A DNA stretch of 30,080 nt from a virus: positions 1 to 30,080 of the IMG/VR virus record IMGVR_UViG_3300033153_004564; one strand, written 5' to 3'. The translations under genes and the position numbers were made by a program. This document shows, piece by piece, positions 22,767 through 30,007 of this stretch. Positions within the stretch are counted from its first letter, which is position 1; each line of letters starts with the position of its first letter. The notes under the pieces were generated by a model, which saw only the letters and a list, made by a program, of their open reading frames with translations, ran no database searches and was not told the DNA's origin.

Positions 22767-23495
22767 CTATAAATTCATAGATTGGTCTGTATAACCTACT
22801 TGTTCTTTATGTTCTACAACAGTTACTTTATTCTTAGATAACCATTTGTTTATCATAGACTGTTCTTTCTCTTTACTACACTGTGGTATCTCTTTCTGTT
22901 TTCTTTTCTTTATAGGAGCTTCCATAGTGTCTAGGTCTACTACTTGAAACTTAACAGTTACTTTATTATGTTTAGCTCCATCAGTACCTATTTGTTGATA
23001 TTTATTTTTATTTACTTTCTTCTTATAAACTTTTGGCTTTCTAGTATGTTCTCTACAAGATTTAATTCTATTATTTAATTCTGATGTTACTTGAAGAGTA
23101 TTATTATCTTCTTTTATTTGTATATTACTTCTTTTATTTGAGCATTTACTACAATAGTTAGTTTTTCTTTTTATAGTTACTTCTCTTATACTTGGACAAG
23201 TTGGACAGAAGTACCAGTATCTTACAAGGTCTTTATAATGTTTTCTTGTTGAACCTTTTCTTTCTATACCATTATGTTTTATAGAGCACTTTAAACATCT
23301 TAATGCTTTAGCATCTCTTTTAAATACAGATGTTTTTATATCTCCACAGTCTATACATGTACGAGTATATAGTTTAGCTGCTTGTCTAGGTCTACCCTTC
23401 TTATTTTTATAGCTACACCTTCTACATAATGTACCTCTAGGTTTATTTTTGATGAATCTTTCTTCATTACATTGATGACATACTACTTTGAACAT
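22767..23495 (-). CDS. Triple zinc-ribbon protein
   Basis: This 242-residue, lysine-rich protein has three tandem zinc-ribbon pairs: Cys6/Cys9 with Cys24/Cys27, Cys47/Cys50 with Cys67/Cys70, and Cys97/Cys100 with Cys115/Cys118. Each is of the Cys-x-x-Cys...Cys-x-x-Cys type, spaced about 45 residues apart. The C-terminal half (about 125-242) is basic and low in complexity. Such proteins bind nucleic acid or partner proteins. The ATG overlaps the 3' end of the RuvC-like gene by 13 bases, so the two are coupled and may work together on DNA. I know no named family with three such ribbons. Confidence 0.75.
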   Translation of the reverse strand: MFKVVCHQCNEERFIKNKPRGTLCRRCSYKNKKGRPRQAAKLYTRTCIDCGDIKTSVFKRDAKALRCLKCSIKHNGIERKGSTRKHYKDLVRYWYFCPTCPSIREVTIKRKTNYCSKCSNKRSNIQIKEDNNTLQVTSELNNRIKSCREHTRKPKVYKKKVNKNKYQQIGTDGAKHNKVTVKFQVVDLDTMEAPIKKRKQKEIPQCSKEKEQSMINKWLSKNKVTVVEHKEQVGYTDQSMNL

Positions 23496-23968
23496 AATTC
23501 TTCAATGTAATATCTTCCTATTAGATATGCATCTGCTTTACCAGAGTTAGTAACTAATGGAGTAAATCTTTTAGCTAATTCAGTAGCAGCTTTTTTAGGT
23601 GTATTAATAAGGTCAAAGTGTGCTTTCCAAGCTCTAGGTCTAACTAGAATAGTTTCGTCTCCGTAGGTAGCTGCAAATGCTTGTAATGCACCATAGTTCA
23701 TTCCAAAATTAAACATGGAGACATTACCATTACCCGGCATTGCACTTACAGATTCTATAACAACTATTTCAGGAGATACATTAAGAAAGATTCTGTCTAG
23801 TTCTTTAAAGTCTAGTTTCTTTTTCTTTCTTTTTTTATAGTCTATAAACTCTATGGTTGGCATTTTAAATATTTCTATACATTTACCATCTTCAAACCAA
23901 GCTAATGCTCCTGTAATGCCTACATCAATAGAGAGAATTCTTGTTCTTTTAAATATCCTTGCCATCAT
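23483..23968 (-). CDS. RuvC-like Holliday junction resolvase
   Basis: A 161-residue RNase-H-fold nuclease of the RuvC type. The first strand carries the catalytic Asp15 in Ile-Leu-Ser-Ile-Asp-Val-Gly-Ile-Thr-Gly. The second acidic residue is Glu72 in Val-Val-Ile-Glu-Ser-Val-Ser-Ala-Met-Pro-Gly, and the terminal acidic motif is Gly-Lys-Ala-Asp-Ala-Tyr-Leu-Ile with Asp146. These three positions match RuvC-type resolvases, and the Gly-Asn-Gly-Asn-Val loop resembles the DNA-binding region. It should cut branched DNA formed during replication and recombination, clearing it before packaging. The alternative second ATG (23965) is better spaced from AAAGGA, so either start is possible. Confidence 0.85.
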   Translation of the reverse strand: MMARIFKRTRILSIDVGITGALAWFEDGKCIEIFKMPTIEFIDYKKRKKKKLDFKELDRIFLNVSPEIVVIESVSAMPGNGNVSMFNFGMNYGALQAFAATYGDETILVRPRAWKAHFDLINTPKKAATELAKRFTPLVTNSGKADAYLIGRYYIEELCSK

Positions 23969-24101
23969 CTTGTCCTTTAATGAATTTGTATGCTGCTTTA
24001 AATAAGTCTACTCTTCTTTTCTTCTCCATCATTAGTCTATCATCTATCCATAAAGTCCAGAAATTTGTTATGTTATCTTTTACTATTACAAATTTTTTCA
24101 A
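23949..24101 (-). CDS. Short lysine-rich protein with TTG start
   Basis: A 50-residue ORF that starts with TTG five bases after AAAGGA and overlaps the TGA of the zinc-finger gene upstream. It reads Lys-Lys-Phe-Val-Ile-Val-Lys-Asp near the N-terminus, contains Phe-Trp-Thr-Leu-Trp and a basic helix with Glu-Lys-Lys-Arg-Arg, and overlaps the RuvC-like start by 20 bases. The good ribosome site and its exact fit between neighbours support it. No function can be read. Confidence 0.6.
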   Translation of the reverse strand: MKKFVIVKDNITNFWTLWIDDRLMMEKKRRVDLFKAAYKFIKGQDDGKDI

Positions 24102-24343
24102 GTTATTCCTTTTTTTTTCTTTGCGTTACTAAGAGCCATTCTAATTCTATCTTTTTCATTTTGACAATATTGACAAGTGTATAAATAATACTTACCATTA
24201 AAAGCAAACTCATTAAGCTTTTTAGTTTTCTCACATCCCTTACATTTTCTCTTAATCCAGTATGCTTTAAAAGACTTTATCATTTTTTTTATTTTTGCAT
24301 GATTATTTTTTTTCTTCTTTGTATAAGCAATTCTTTTATTCAT
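24098..24343 (-). CDS. Small lysine-rich zinc-ribbon protein
   Basis: An 81-residue basic protein with Cys34-Lys-Gly-Cys37 and Cys57-Gln-Tyr-Cys60 framing a Leu-Asn-Glu-Phe-Ala-Phe segment. That order (Cys-x-x-Cys, Lys-x-Leu-x-x-Phe, Tyr, Cys-x-x-Cys) is like the zinc-binding N-terminus of phage endonuclease VII-type proteins, but the catalytic part is absent. It may be a stand-alone DNA-binding ribbon or a degenerate nuclease. Runs of six to eight A's in the coding strand code for the lysine tracts and could cause slippage. AGGTAATAT precedes the ATG. Confidence 0.6.
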   Translation of the reverse strand: MNKRIAYTKKKKNNHAKIKKMIKSFKAYWIKRKCKGCEKTKKLNEFAFNGKYYLYTCQYCQNEKDRIRMALSNAKKKKGIT

Positions 24344-24362
24344 ATATTACCTTATATAAACC

Positions 24363-24394
24363 CTCATCTCAGAACACATAGTGTTCTGAGTGAG
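24363..24394 (-). terminator. Hairpin after the 57-residue ORF in the minus operon
   Basis: CTCAGAACAC (24368-24377) pairs perfectly with GTGTTCTGAG (24381-24390) around ATA, extended by CTCA/TGAG past a one-base bulge. It lies six bases beyond the stop of the gene at 24400-24573, in the longest inter-gene gap of the operon. On the minus strand the following bases are GGGTTTATATAA, which is only weakly U-rich. Partial terminator or RNA-processing site are both possible. Confidence 0.6.
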
Positions 24395-24399
24395 AGTTC

Positions 24400-24573
24400 T
24401 TACTTTCTCAACAAACGTCTTGTTGTATCTTCATAACTCTTTATACATCTTTTACCAAAGTTAAAATCTCTCTTTAGTTTAAAATGCTTTTTATTCATTT
24501 TTCTAAATTCTTCTGCATTATGCTTATCACACTCTGCTTCAATAATTAGAAAATCAGTTTTATGACAACTCAT
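24400..24573 (-). CDS. Small basic protein, overlapping gene
   Basis: A 57-residue ORF that begins Met-Ser-Cys-His-Lys-Thr-Asp-Phe and ends Thr-Arg-Arg-Leu-Leu-Arg-Lys, basic and probably helical. Its ATG lies 14 bases inside the preceding gene's 3' end, a coupling arrangement seen across this operon, and it ends just before the 24363-24394 hairpin. No family is recognised. Confidence comes only from overlap, length and the hairpin that follows its stop. Confidence 0.55.
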   Translation of the reverse strand: MSCHKTDFLIIEAECDKHNAEEFRKMNKKHFKLKRDFNFGKRCIKSYEDTTRRLLRK

Positions 24574-24802
24574 CAATCATATCCTTGACTTCTTGGATTC
24601 TGTTATGTATAAGCTGAATAGCCTGATTCTTTTTATTCTCATCAACACACAGCAGTAACCTCTTCGTTGAAACTTCGTATATATAAATCAGGCTACGAAG
24701 AGGTCTTATAAATAAATCTATACCATCTAAAGTAAATAATTTAGCTCCAGATTTTGGTACAGATATTTCACAAATAGTTAAATAACTATATTTATCAGTC
24801 AC
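24560..24802 (-). CDS. Small protein of unknown function with GTG start
   Basis: An 80-residue protein that starts with GTG sharing a base with the stop of the ssDNA-binding protein gene (TAGTG). It is mixed alpha/beta, with Leu-Thr-Ile-Cys-Glu-Ile, Phe-Ile-Arg-Pro-Leu-Arg-Ser-Leu and a helical tail. The part of the gene coding for about residues 34-61 contains two long interleaved inverted repeats (see feature 24619-24703). No known family. Confidence 0.6.
   Translation of the reverse strand: MTDKYSYLTICEISVPKSGAKLFTLDGIDLFIRPLRSLIYIYEVSTKRLLLCVDENKKNQAIQLIHNRIQEVKDMIDELS
24619..24703 (-). repeat. Interleaved inverted repeats, possible RNA pseudoknot
   Basis: Two stems cross. CCTCTTCGT (24659-24667) complements ACGAAGAGG (24695-24703), and TAGCCTGATT (24619-24628) complements AATCAGGCTA (24686-24695). 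In the minus-strand transcript the order is arm 1, arm 2, 18-base loop, arm 1', 30-base loop, arm 2', the topology of an H-type pseudoknot. Both stems lie in the 80-residue gene. Only the base matches are seen; folding is inferred, and the absence of bases between arms 1 and 2 may strain the structure. Confidence 0.55.
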
Positions 24803-25515
24803 TAAAACCCTGCATTAGCTGTGGTTGTATTACCACTTGTATTTTGATTAGCTGTACTTGTACTGTCTTTAGATTTATTTCTTTTATCCTTTTCAGGATT
24901 CTTAGAAATATACTCTAAGAACTTTGCTTTGTTCTCAGCAGGTTTAGAGTTCATCTTTTCACTACCAAACAAATCAGTAGTTGGGTCATAGAAATGTTCT
25001 ACAATAGGCTTAACAACAAAGTTAGCTTCATCATTATACTTATCTTCTTTTGTCATTTGAACACAGATTCCAATAGGTTTCTCAATCCAAGATACTACAA
25101 CATCTTTATTTACTAAAGCATCTTGTTTAGCTTCATAGTCATATTCCTGAATTTGTTTAGGTTCAGAATCAGGTAAACCAAAGACATTGTTAATTAGAAA
25201 GTTAAGATTTTTAATCTTAGTGAATCCTGGAAGATTTATTTCATCTCCAGACTTTTTATCGGTATAAGTAGTTTTATTACCCTTAGCAGTTCCAGATTGA
25301 ATCCATTCTGTGATATATGTCTTGTTACCATCTGCATCCTCCAACTCAAGAGTAATACCTATTGCACCACTATCTGCTACATTTACTTTAGCCATCTTTA
25401 TGATAGCTGTATAGCATCCTGATGTATCATATCTACTTCCACCAGAAGATACTCTTTCTTCTTGGTCAGCACCCTGACTAGTGTTGTTAGCAATATTACC
25501 TAATATTCCTGTCAT
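24802..25515 (-). CDS. Probable single-stranded DNA-binding protein
   Basis: A 237-residue protein with an OB-like beta-rich region at about 25-160 (Ser-Gly-Gly-Ser-Arg-Tyr-Asp, Cys-Tyr-Thr-Ala-Ile-Ile-Lys, Ile-Thr-Leu-Glu-Leu-Glu-Asp) and a low-complexity, Ser/Thr/Asn-rich tail ending in phenylalanine. It resembles DUF669-like and SSB-like proteins that travel with Sak4-type recombinases, here immediately upstream in the same operon. Unlike classical SSB it lacks an acidic tip. The ATG is preceded by AAAAGGA. The 46-base gap before it is one of the few in the block. The ssDNA-binding role follows from pattern and context. Confidence 0.6.
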   Translation of the reverse strand: MTGILGNIANNTSQGADQEERVSSGGSRYDTSGCYTAIIKMAKVNVADSGAIGITLELEDADGNKTYITEWIQSGTAKGNKTTYTDKKSGDEINLPGFTKIKNLNFLINNVFGLPDSEPKQIQEYDYEAKQDALVNKDVVVSWIEKPIGICVQMTKEDKYNDEANFVVKPIVEHFYDPTTDLFGSEKMNSKPAENKAKFLEYISKNPEKDKRNKSKDSTSTANQNTSGNTTTANAGF

Positions 25516-25561
25516 ACATATCCTTTTCTAGTTCTTTCAATCAACGAATCGTATCTTTATA

Positions 25562-26224
25562 TTATTGGTGGTATGCTTTTACTGCATCATGGAATAATGT
25601 AATATCATTTGGTATCCATGTTTCAATCATATCAAAAGGAGTCTTAGCAGATACTCCAACATATCCTTTAGTCTTATTAGTTAAATATAAATACTCTGGC
25701 ATACCATCTGCATCTGGTTTGACTATATTGTAAAGAACATAAGTGAAGTGACCTTCTAATCCTCCTCCTTTTAAACTACCTTGTATTCTTGAAAAAGTTT
25801 TATTTACCATTTCTTTATCATCATATATATCTTGTGCATGAGCAAGGAATATATAATTGATTCTACTTCTCTTAGCCATATTAATAATTTTAAGGATATA
25901 TGATTTATAATCTCCCCATGCTTTCATACCATTACTAGAGTTCTCTATATGCTCTGTATAGAACATATCTCCTAAAAAGGTAATTGTATCTATTACACAG
26001 TATTCTATACTCTCATCACTCTCTATCTGCTCCATACCATTAATTAATTGCTGAGTGCTATCAAGACTAATGTTCTTATTTAATTCAGCATGTTTAAAAG
26101 GTATTGGCTTAGAATCTACATTTACATAACATACTTTAGATAAATCTAAATTTCTTAGTGCTGAAGTTTTTCCACAACCTGAATCGGCACAACAGAGAAC
26201 TGTCATATCTACTTTATCATTCAT
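25562..26224 (-). CDS. Sak4-like RecA-fold ATPase (single-strand annealing recombinase)
   Basis: This 220-residue protein has a P-loop at residues 13-20 (Ala-Asp-Ser-Gly-Cys-Gly-Lys-Thr) and a Walker B strand at 75-79 (Tyr-Cys-Val-Ile-Asp, Asp79). It then shows Phe-Leu-Ala-His-Ala-Gln-Asp and a Ser-Arg-Ile-Gln-Gly-Ser-Leu-Lys-Gly-Gly-Gly region. This matches the short RecA-core Sak4/AAA_24 family of phage recombinases, which anneal single strands with help from an SSB. Its neighbours fit exactly: an SSB-like protein downstream and a RuvC-like resolvase further on. The ATG overlaps the upstream stop, and GGAGATATACA is a strong ribosome site. Confidence 0.82.
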   Translation of the reverse strand: MNDKVDMTVLCCADSGCGKTSALRNLDLSKVCYVNVDSKPIPFKHAELNKNISLDSTQQLINGMEQIESDESIEYCVIDTITFLGDMFYTEHIENSSNGMKAWGDYKSYILKIINMAKRSRINYIFLAHAQDIYDDKEMVNKTFSRIQGSLKGGGLEGHFTYVLYNIVKPDADGMPEYLYLTNKTKGYVGVSAKTPFDMIETWIPNDITLFHDAVKAYHQ

Positions 26225-26622
26225 TGTATATCTCCTCTAAAATCAATATCAGGTAAAATTGTTTGCGGTTTAAATATCACTCTATAATGATATGCATTTA
26301 CACTTTTTGGTTCTAATTGTTCAGCAAAATAAGTTACATTATCAGATAAGCCAAGATAATGTTTTTTATAGCTATCTTCTCCCGTTTTACAAATTACTGC
26401 TACTCTTCTTGAGTTTGGTTCTAAAGAACACTTACCATTTATAGTAAGCATATACTCGCTCGTTATTCCATTGTAAAAAACAATTCTTCTATCAACCTCA
26501 AACATATCAGATGCTTTTGAAATATTCTCTGACACTATTCTTGCATCAGTACATCCACTTAAAAACATAGTTATAGCAATTGTAATTGTTATAATTGTTT
26601 TATTTATAATTCTATTACTCAT
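26221..26622 (-). CDS. Beta-sandwich-type phage lipoprotein
   Basis: The 133-residue protein starts with a basic N-terminus and a hydrophobic stretch at about 8-21, followed by the lipobox Leu21-Ser22-Gly23-Cys24, so Cys24 should be lipidated. Residue 25 is Thr, not Asp, predicting sorting to the outer membrane. The rest is beta-rich, with Arg-Arg-Ile-Val-Phe-Tyr-Asn-Gly-Ile-Thr, Cys-Lys-Thr-Gly and Tyr-His-Tyr-Arg-Val-Ile-Phe-Lys-Pro-Gln. This resembles a widespread phage lipoprotein family usually called beta-sandwich lipoprotein. Sitting between primase and recombinase genes it should be made early, which fits a superinfection-exclusion role; this role is inference. ATGA overlaps link it to both neighbours. 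Confidence 0.75.
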   Translation of the reverse strand: MSNRIINKTIITITIAITMFLSGCTDARIVSENISKASDMFEVDRRIVFYNGITSEYMLTINGKCSLEPNSRRVAVICKTGEDSYKKHYLGLSDNVTYFAEQLEPKSVNAYHYRVIFKPQTILPDIDFRGDIQ

Positions 26623-28760
26623 TCTTCTTCTCCTATTTGATTTAACTTCTTAGCTACTGATTTCATTACAGTTCCCCATATTTCTTTATCAGAAATTTTA
26701 TCAGTTAATGTTGCATTCATTTTGAATACTTTTTCTTCTATTGTATCTATATCTAATCCAGCATCAGCTAACATAAAAGCATATCTAGCTAGATGATTAT
26801 TTCTACTCCCTTTTATAGCATTTAAAGCAAACCATCTTTCTAGTTCATCAAGATTAGATAAGTCTGCTATTACTTTTTTCTTTTCTTCCGCTTTAGTTGT
26901 ATTAGGAATGAAGTCTATACTCTCTATATGCTTACCATCATTTTCAAAGATAAGAGCATCTGGATTGCCAAAATAGAACCTAGCAGCATCTACACATTTT
27001 CTATCTACTTCAAATGGTATCCAGTTCATAATGTTTTTTATAAACTCTGTAAATTCTTCTCCATCCATAGATAGTGTTCTGTCCAGTGGCATTACGATTC
27101 TAAATCTATCTGCTATATCTCCATTCTTTTCTTTTCTATGACTTCTAGTTGTTCCTATAGTATATTTATACTCTCCTAAGAGTGCCATAGCCATCTGTAA
27201 AGATACATTTTCATCTATATCAAGAATTATTATATTGAAGTCTGGTTTTGCATTCTCAATGTTTCTATAACCTTCTTTAAAGTGATGTGCTGAATAGTTG
27301 AATGAAGACTTTAAAATATTTTTTATATCATCAAACTTACCTAGTCTATTATCATAATTCTCAGTTATCTCCGTAGATAAACTTAGGATAGTATTTGTTC
27401 CATCATATCCTTTTAATTGCTGTGCAGATATGAATTCTATTCCATCTATAATATTTCTTTTAATTACTGCATTGTTTTTATATGCATATGCTGTAGCAAG
27501 AACTAGCATTTCTTCTTTTTGTTGTTTAGATGTGGATGAATAGAAATGTAGTTGTTCAACTAAGTCTGCTTGTGTAATATTTTTTTCTTGGTCTAATATA
27601 AAATCAAGTAATCTAACATGATTTGCTGGTCTATTCATAATGTTCTTAAATGCTATTCCACTTTCTTCTGCTACTGCTATTGCATCAGTTACATCTTCTT
27701 CTGAGATACTATCTCTATCATCTATGAAACATAATATACCTGCTAGTTTAACAACTTTCCAGTATCTATGAGATATTTCTGCTCTTTCTATTTCCTGATG
27801 TCTTTTAAAGCTCTTAGCTCTTTTGATACAATCTTTTTCATAGTCTATAATTATTGTTGCTACTTCATCTATAATAGATAAAACTTTACCTTGGTATCTC
27901 TTATCAGCAAATTTAGCAAAGTATAGTTTCACTTCATCCATATTAGCTGCTACAGACATATCTCTCATTGCTGCTAGTTTATCTTGCGTAGATATTTCTA
28001 TGGCTTCTACTTCATCACTTAGATAACCAAAGAACATTCTACGAGCATATCCTTGAGCTAGTAAGTCTATAAATATCTTTTCTGCTTTACCTCCATTTAA
28101 AAGTCTTGCAGGTGTACCAAAGAAGAATGCATTAGCTGGTACTTTTAAAGACTCGCTATTACTATCTACTTTAATTAGCTTCTGTTTGGCTTTACCTATG
28201 TCATATGCTTCTAGGAATAATGCTAAGACTTCAGATACTCTTTCTATATTTAATGCTATTTCATCTATCTCTAAATTAGTAGCACCAAGTTCAATCATAG
28301 ATAGTTTTACTCTTTTAGCCTTTACACCCTCTATAGTAGCATCAGAGAAGCTATAAAGATGTTTAGGTAGCCTATTCCATTCTTTTAATACTTCTGCTAG
28401 TTCTATAGGCTCTGAAGTACCATTAGTGATAGCTCTTTGTTCTGCTAAGAAATGTAATCTATCATCAGATACTTCAGGAGCTAATTGTTTCATAAATCTT
28501 TCTTCAAACATTCCTGTAATGTTTTCTTCAAGAAGATTTGTAATCTTACCTTTACCAACTCCTGAACTAGCTAACATCATTCCATAAAAGTTTACAGGTA
28601 TAAGAGTTCCATCCATATAATGCACTTTAACTCTCATATTAGCACTAAGCTGTGCCATCTTATTCATAATCATCATTACTGTAAAATGTGTATCACTTTC
28701 TGGAAGTTTAGATTTTACTATGCTGATTATTTCATTTAGTTTCTTATTCTTTAAACTCAA
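26619..28760 (-). CDS. P-loop ATPase/primase-polymerase fusion protein
   Basis: The 713-residue protein begins with TTG at 28760, six bases after GGAG. The N-terminal part resembles DUF3987-type ATPases: a P-loop-like Ala-Ser-Ser-Gly-Val-Gly-Lys-Gly at 64-71, which lacks the usual final Ser/Thr, and Ile-Asp-Glu-Val at about 297-300. The C-terminal part resembles an archaeo-eukaryotic-type primase: Asp514-Ile-Asp516, Thr-Arg-Ser-His541, Arg-Phe-Arg-Ile-Val-Met-Pro-Leu at 552-559 and Asp-Ala-Ala-Arg-Phe-Tyr-Phe-Gly at 591-598. Together it would unwind DNA and make primers. Most phage fusions carry the primase first, so the reversed order stands out. It overlaps both neighbours. Confidence 0.75.
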   Translation of the reverse strand: MSLKNKKLNEIISIVKSKLPESDTHFTVMMIMNKMAQLSANMRVKVHYMDGTLIPVNFYGMMLASSGVGKGKITNLLEENITGMFEERFMKQLAPEVSDDRLHFLAEQRAITNGTSEPIELAEVLKEWNRLPKHLYSFSDATIEGVKAKRVKLSMIELGATNLEIDEIALNIERVSEVLALFLEAYDIGKAKQKLIKVDSNSESLKVPANAFFFGTPARLLNGGKAEKIFIDLLAQGYARRMFFGYLSDEVEAIEISTQDKLAAMRDMSVAANMDEVKLYFAKFADKRYQGKVLSIIDEVATIIIDYEKDCIKRAKSFKRHQEIERAEISHRYWKVVKLAGILCFIDDRDSISEEDVTDAIAVAEESGIAFKNIMNRPANHVRLLDFILDQEKNITQADLVEQLHFYSSTSKQQKEEMLVLATAYAYKNNAVIKRNIIDGIEFISAQQLKGYDGTNTILSLSTEITENYDNRLGKFDDIKNILKSSFNYSAHHFKEGYRNIENAKPDFNIIILDIDENVSLQMAMALLGEYKYTIGTTRSHRKEKNGDIADRFRIVMPLDRTLSMDGEEFTEFIKNIMNWIPFEVDRKCVDAARFYFGNPDALIFENDGKHIESIDFIPNTTKAEEKKKVIADLSNLDELERWFALNAIKGSRNNHLARYAFMLADAGLDIDTIEEKVFKMNATLTDKISDKEIWGTVMKSVAKKLNQIGEEE

Positions 28761-28953
28761 CTATATCTCCTTTAAATAAATTTACTGCTCTCTTTATAAA
28801 TATCTTTTCAAATACATTTATTTCAAGACTATCTATTACTTCAATGTATGTAGTTCTAAAACATTTTATTATCATCCTCTTCTTTAAATCATTTCCATTG
28901 AATAGATTAAGCTCAGGAGGAAATAGTTTATTATTTAGTATTAGTCGTTCCAT
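28744..28953 (-). CDS. Small protein of unknown function
   Basis: A 69-residue basic protein with Pro-Pro-Glu-Leu-Asn-Leu-Phe-Asn-Gly-Asn near the start and a hydrophobic helix with Val-Phe-Glu-Lys-Ile-Phe-Ile-Lys. It is TAATG-coupled to the gene upstream and overlaps the primase-ATPase start by 17 bases, whose ribosome site lies within it. No family recognised. Confidence 0.6.
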   Translation of the reverse strand: MERLILNNKLFPPELNLFNGNDLKKRMIIKCFRTTYIEVIDSLEINVFEKIFIKRAVNLFKGDIVEFKE

Positions 28954-29159
28954 TAGTATTTATTCCAATTAGGAGAACCTATCTCTTTTAGTATTCTTCT
29001 TACTAACATACGATTAACTCCTTTTGAATTATATGGAAAACTAACATGCTTATCATTTTTGTTTATATATTTTCTATGTGAAGATTTAATTTTAGTAGTA
29101 CATGGTTTATATTCACATGCTTTGATTTCTTTAATTAGTTTTCGTACACATACTGACAT
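28953..29159 (-). CDS. Small basic protein of unknown function
   Basis: The frame can be opened at 29165, but the ATG at 29159 lies seven bases after AAAGGA and shares a base with the TGA of the helicase gene (TGATG), so I prefer the 68-residue form. It is Lys/Arg-rich (Cys-Val-Arg-Lys-Leu-Ile-Lys-Glu, Ser-Ser-His-Arg-Lys-Tyr) and ends Asn-Trp-Asn-Lys-Tyr. A nucleic-acid-binding role is possible from charge only. Confidence 0.6.
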   Translation of the reverse strand: MSVCVRKLIKEIKACEYKPCTTKIKSSHRKYINKNDKHVSFPYNSKGVNRMLVRRILKEIGSPNWNKY

Positions 29160-30007
29160 CACCATATCCTTTTATTTCCTGTAAATACATATATCTTATA
29201 CATTGCACGGCTCATAGCTACACTCAGAAGCCTTAGATATGTATTTAGGTCTATTGGGTTGTTAAATTGATTTCTAGGCTTTGTATGACTTGTAATGAAG
29301 TCTCTAGCATCTATATATACAATAGGATAACTTTTTCCTTGCACTTTGTAAGTCGTTAGAGCATTGAAGCCAAGATTCTTATATCTATCTATTATTACAT
29401 TTTGATAAGCAGTTACAATATAATCATCTTGTTCTATATCTATTAGATTCTGAAATACTTTATGGTCATCTACTATTTCAAGATGACTTCCTATATGGTC
29501 TTTTATTTTAGGATAAGATTGTGTTTCTACACAATTATCTAAATGATTTACTAATAGTTTCAAATGTTCTGATTTAGCTCTCATATTTTGAGTAAGTTCT
29601 ACAAATGGATAATCCATAAGATTTACTGTGATGCCTACAGTTAGTTGGTTAGAATCTCCTACGAGTATTACTTTATTTGGAAGAGCATTTAGTATTCTCA
29701 TAATTTTTACTTGTAACATAGATGCTTCATCTATAAGAATTATATGATGGGGTCTTAGTTTAGGATAATTATTTACTATTTCACAACGTATTCCTAATCC
29801 AAGATATTTATGAATAGTTATTCCATCTATTACTTTAGCAGCTTCATTAGTAGTTGCAGTTAATTGTATGTTTTGTAAACCATGATATAGTTTATCTATC
29901 AGCCAAGATTTGCCTGTACCTGCTCCACCTGATATAGATATAACCTTTTCAGTAGAATCTAGAAACTTTTCTATTTTGTTATAAGCTCTTTGTTGGTCTT
30001 TATTCAA
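29159..30007 (-). CDS. Small RecD/Dda-like SF1B helicase
   Basis: The 282-residue protein shows the ordered helicase motifs: Walker A Gly-Gly-Ala-Gly-Thr-Gly-Lys-Ser at 27-34, motif Ia Thr-Ala-Thr-Thr-Asn-Glu-Ala at 50-56, Walker B Leu-Ile-Asp-Glu-Ala-Ser at 91-96, motif III Val-Ile-Leu-Val-Gly-Asp-Ser-Asn-Gln-Leu at 113-122, and motif VI near Ser-Val-Ala-Met-Ser-Arg-Ala. This is the RecD/Dda/Pif1 group, about a third shorter than T4 Dda (439 residues). The frame extends four codons upstream to another TTG (30019), but TTG at 30007 is five bases after GGAGG, so I chose it. It overlaps the upstream partial gene by eight bases and starts the small-gene run before the primase-ATPase. Confidence 0.85.
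   Translation of the reverse strand: MNKDQQRAYNKIEKFLDSTEKVISISGGAGTGKSWLIDKLYHGLQNIQLTATTNEAAKVIDGITIHKYLGLGIRCEIVNNYPKLRPHHIILIDEASMLQVKIMRILNALPNKVILVGDSNQLTVGITVNLMDYPFVELTQNMRAKSEHLKLLVNHLDNCVETQSYPKIKDHIGSHLEIVDDHKVFQNLIDIEQDDYIVTAYQNVIIDRYKNLGFNALTTYKVQGKSYPIVYIDARDFITSHTKPRNQFNNPIDLNTYLRLLSVAMSRAMYKIYVFTGNKRIW

Noticed and set aside
24280-24320. A-runs in the zinc-ribbon gene as a programmed slippage site
   Set aside because: The runs simply encode lysines and the other frames close quickly; no downstream overlapping product is apparent.
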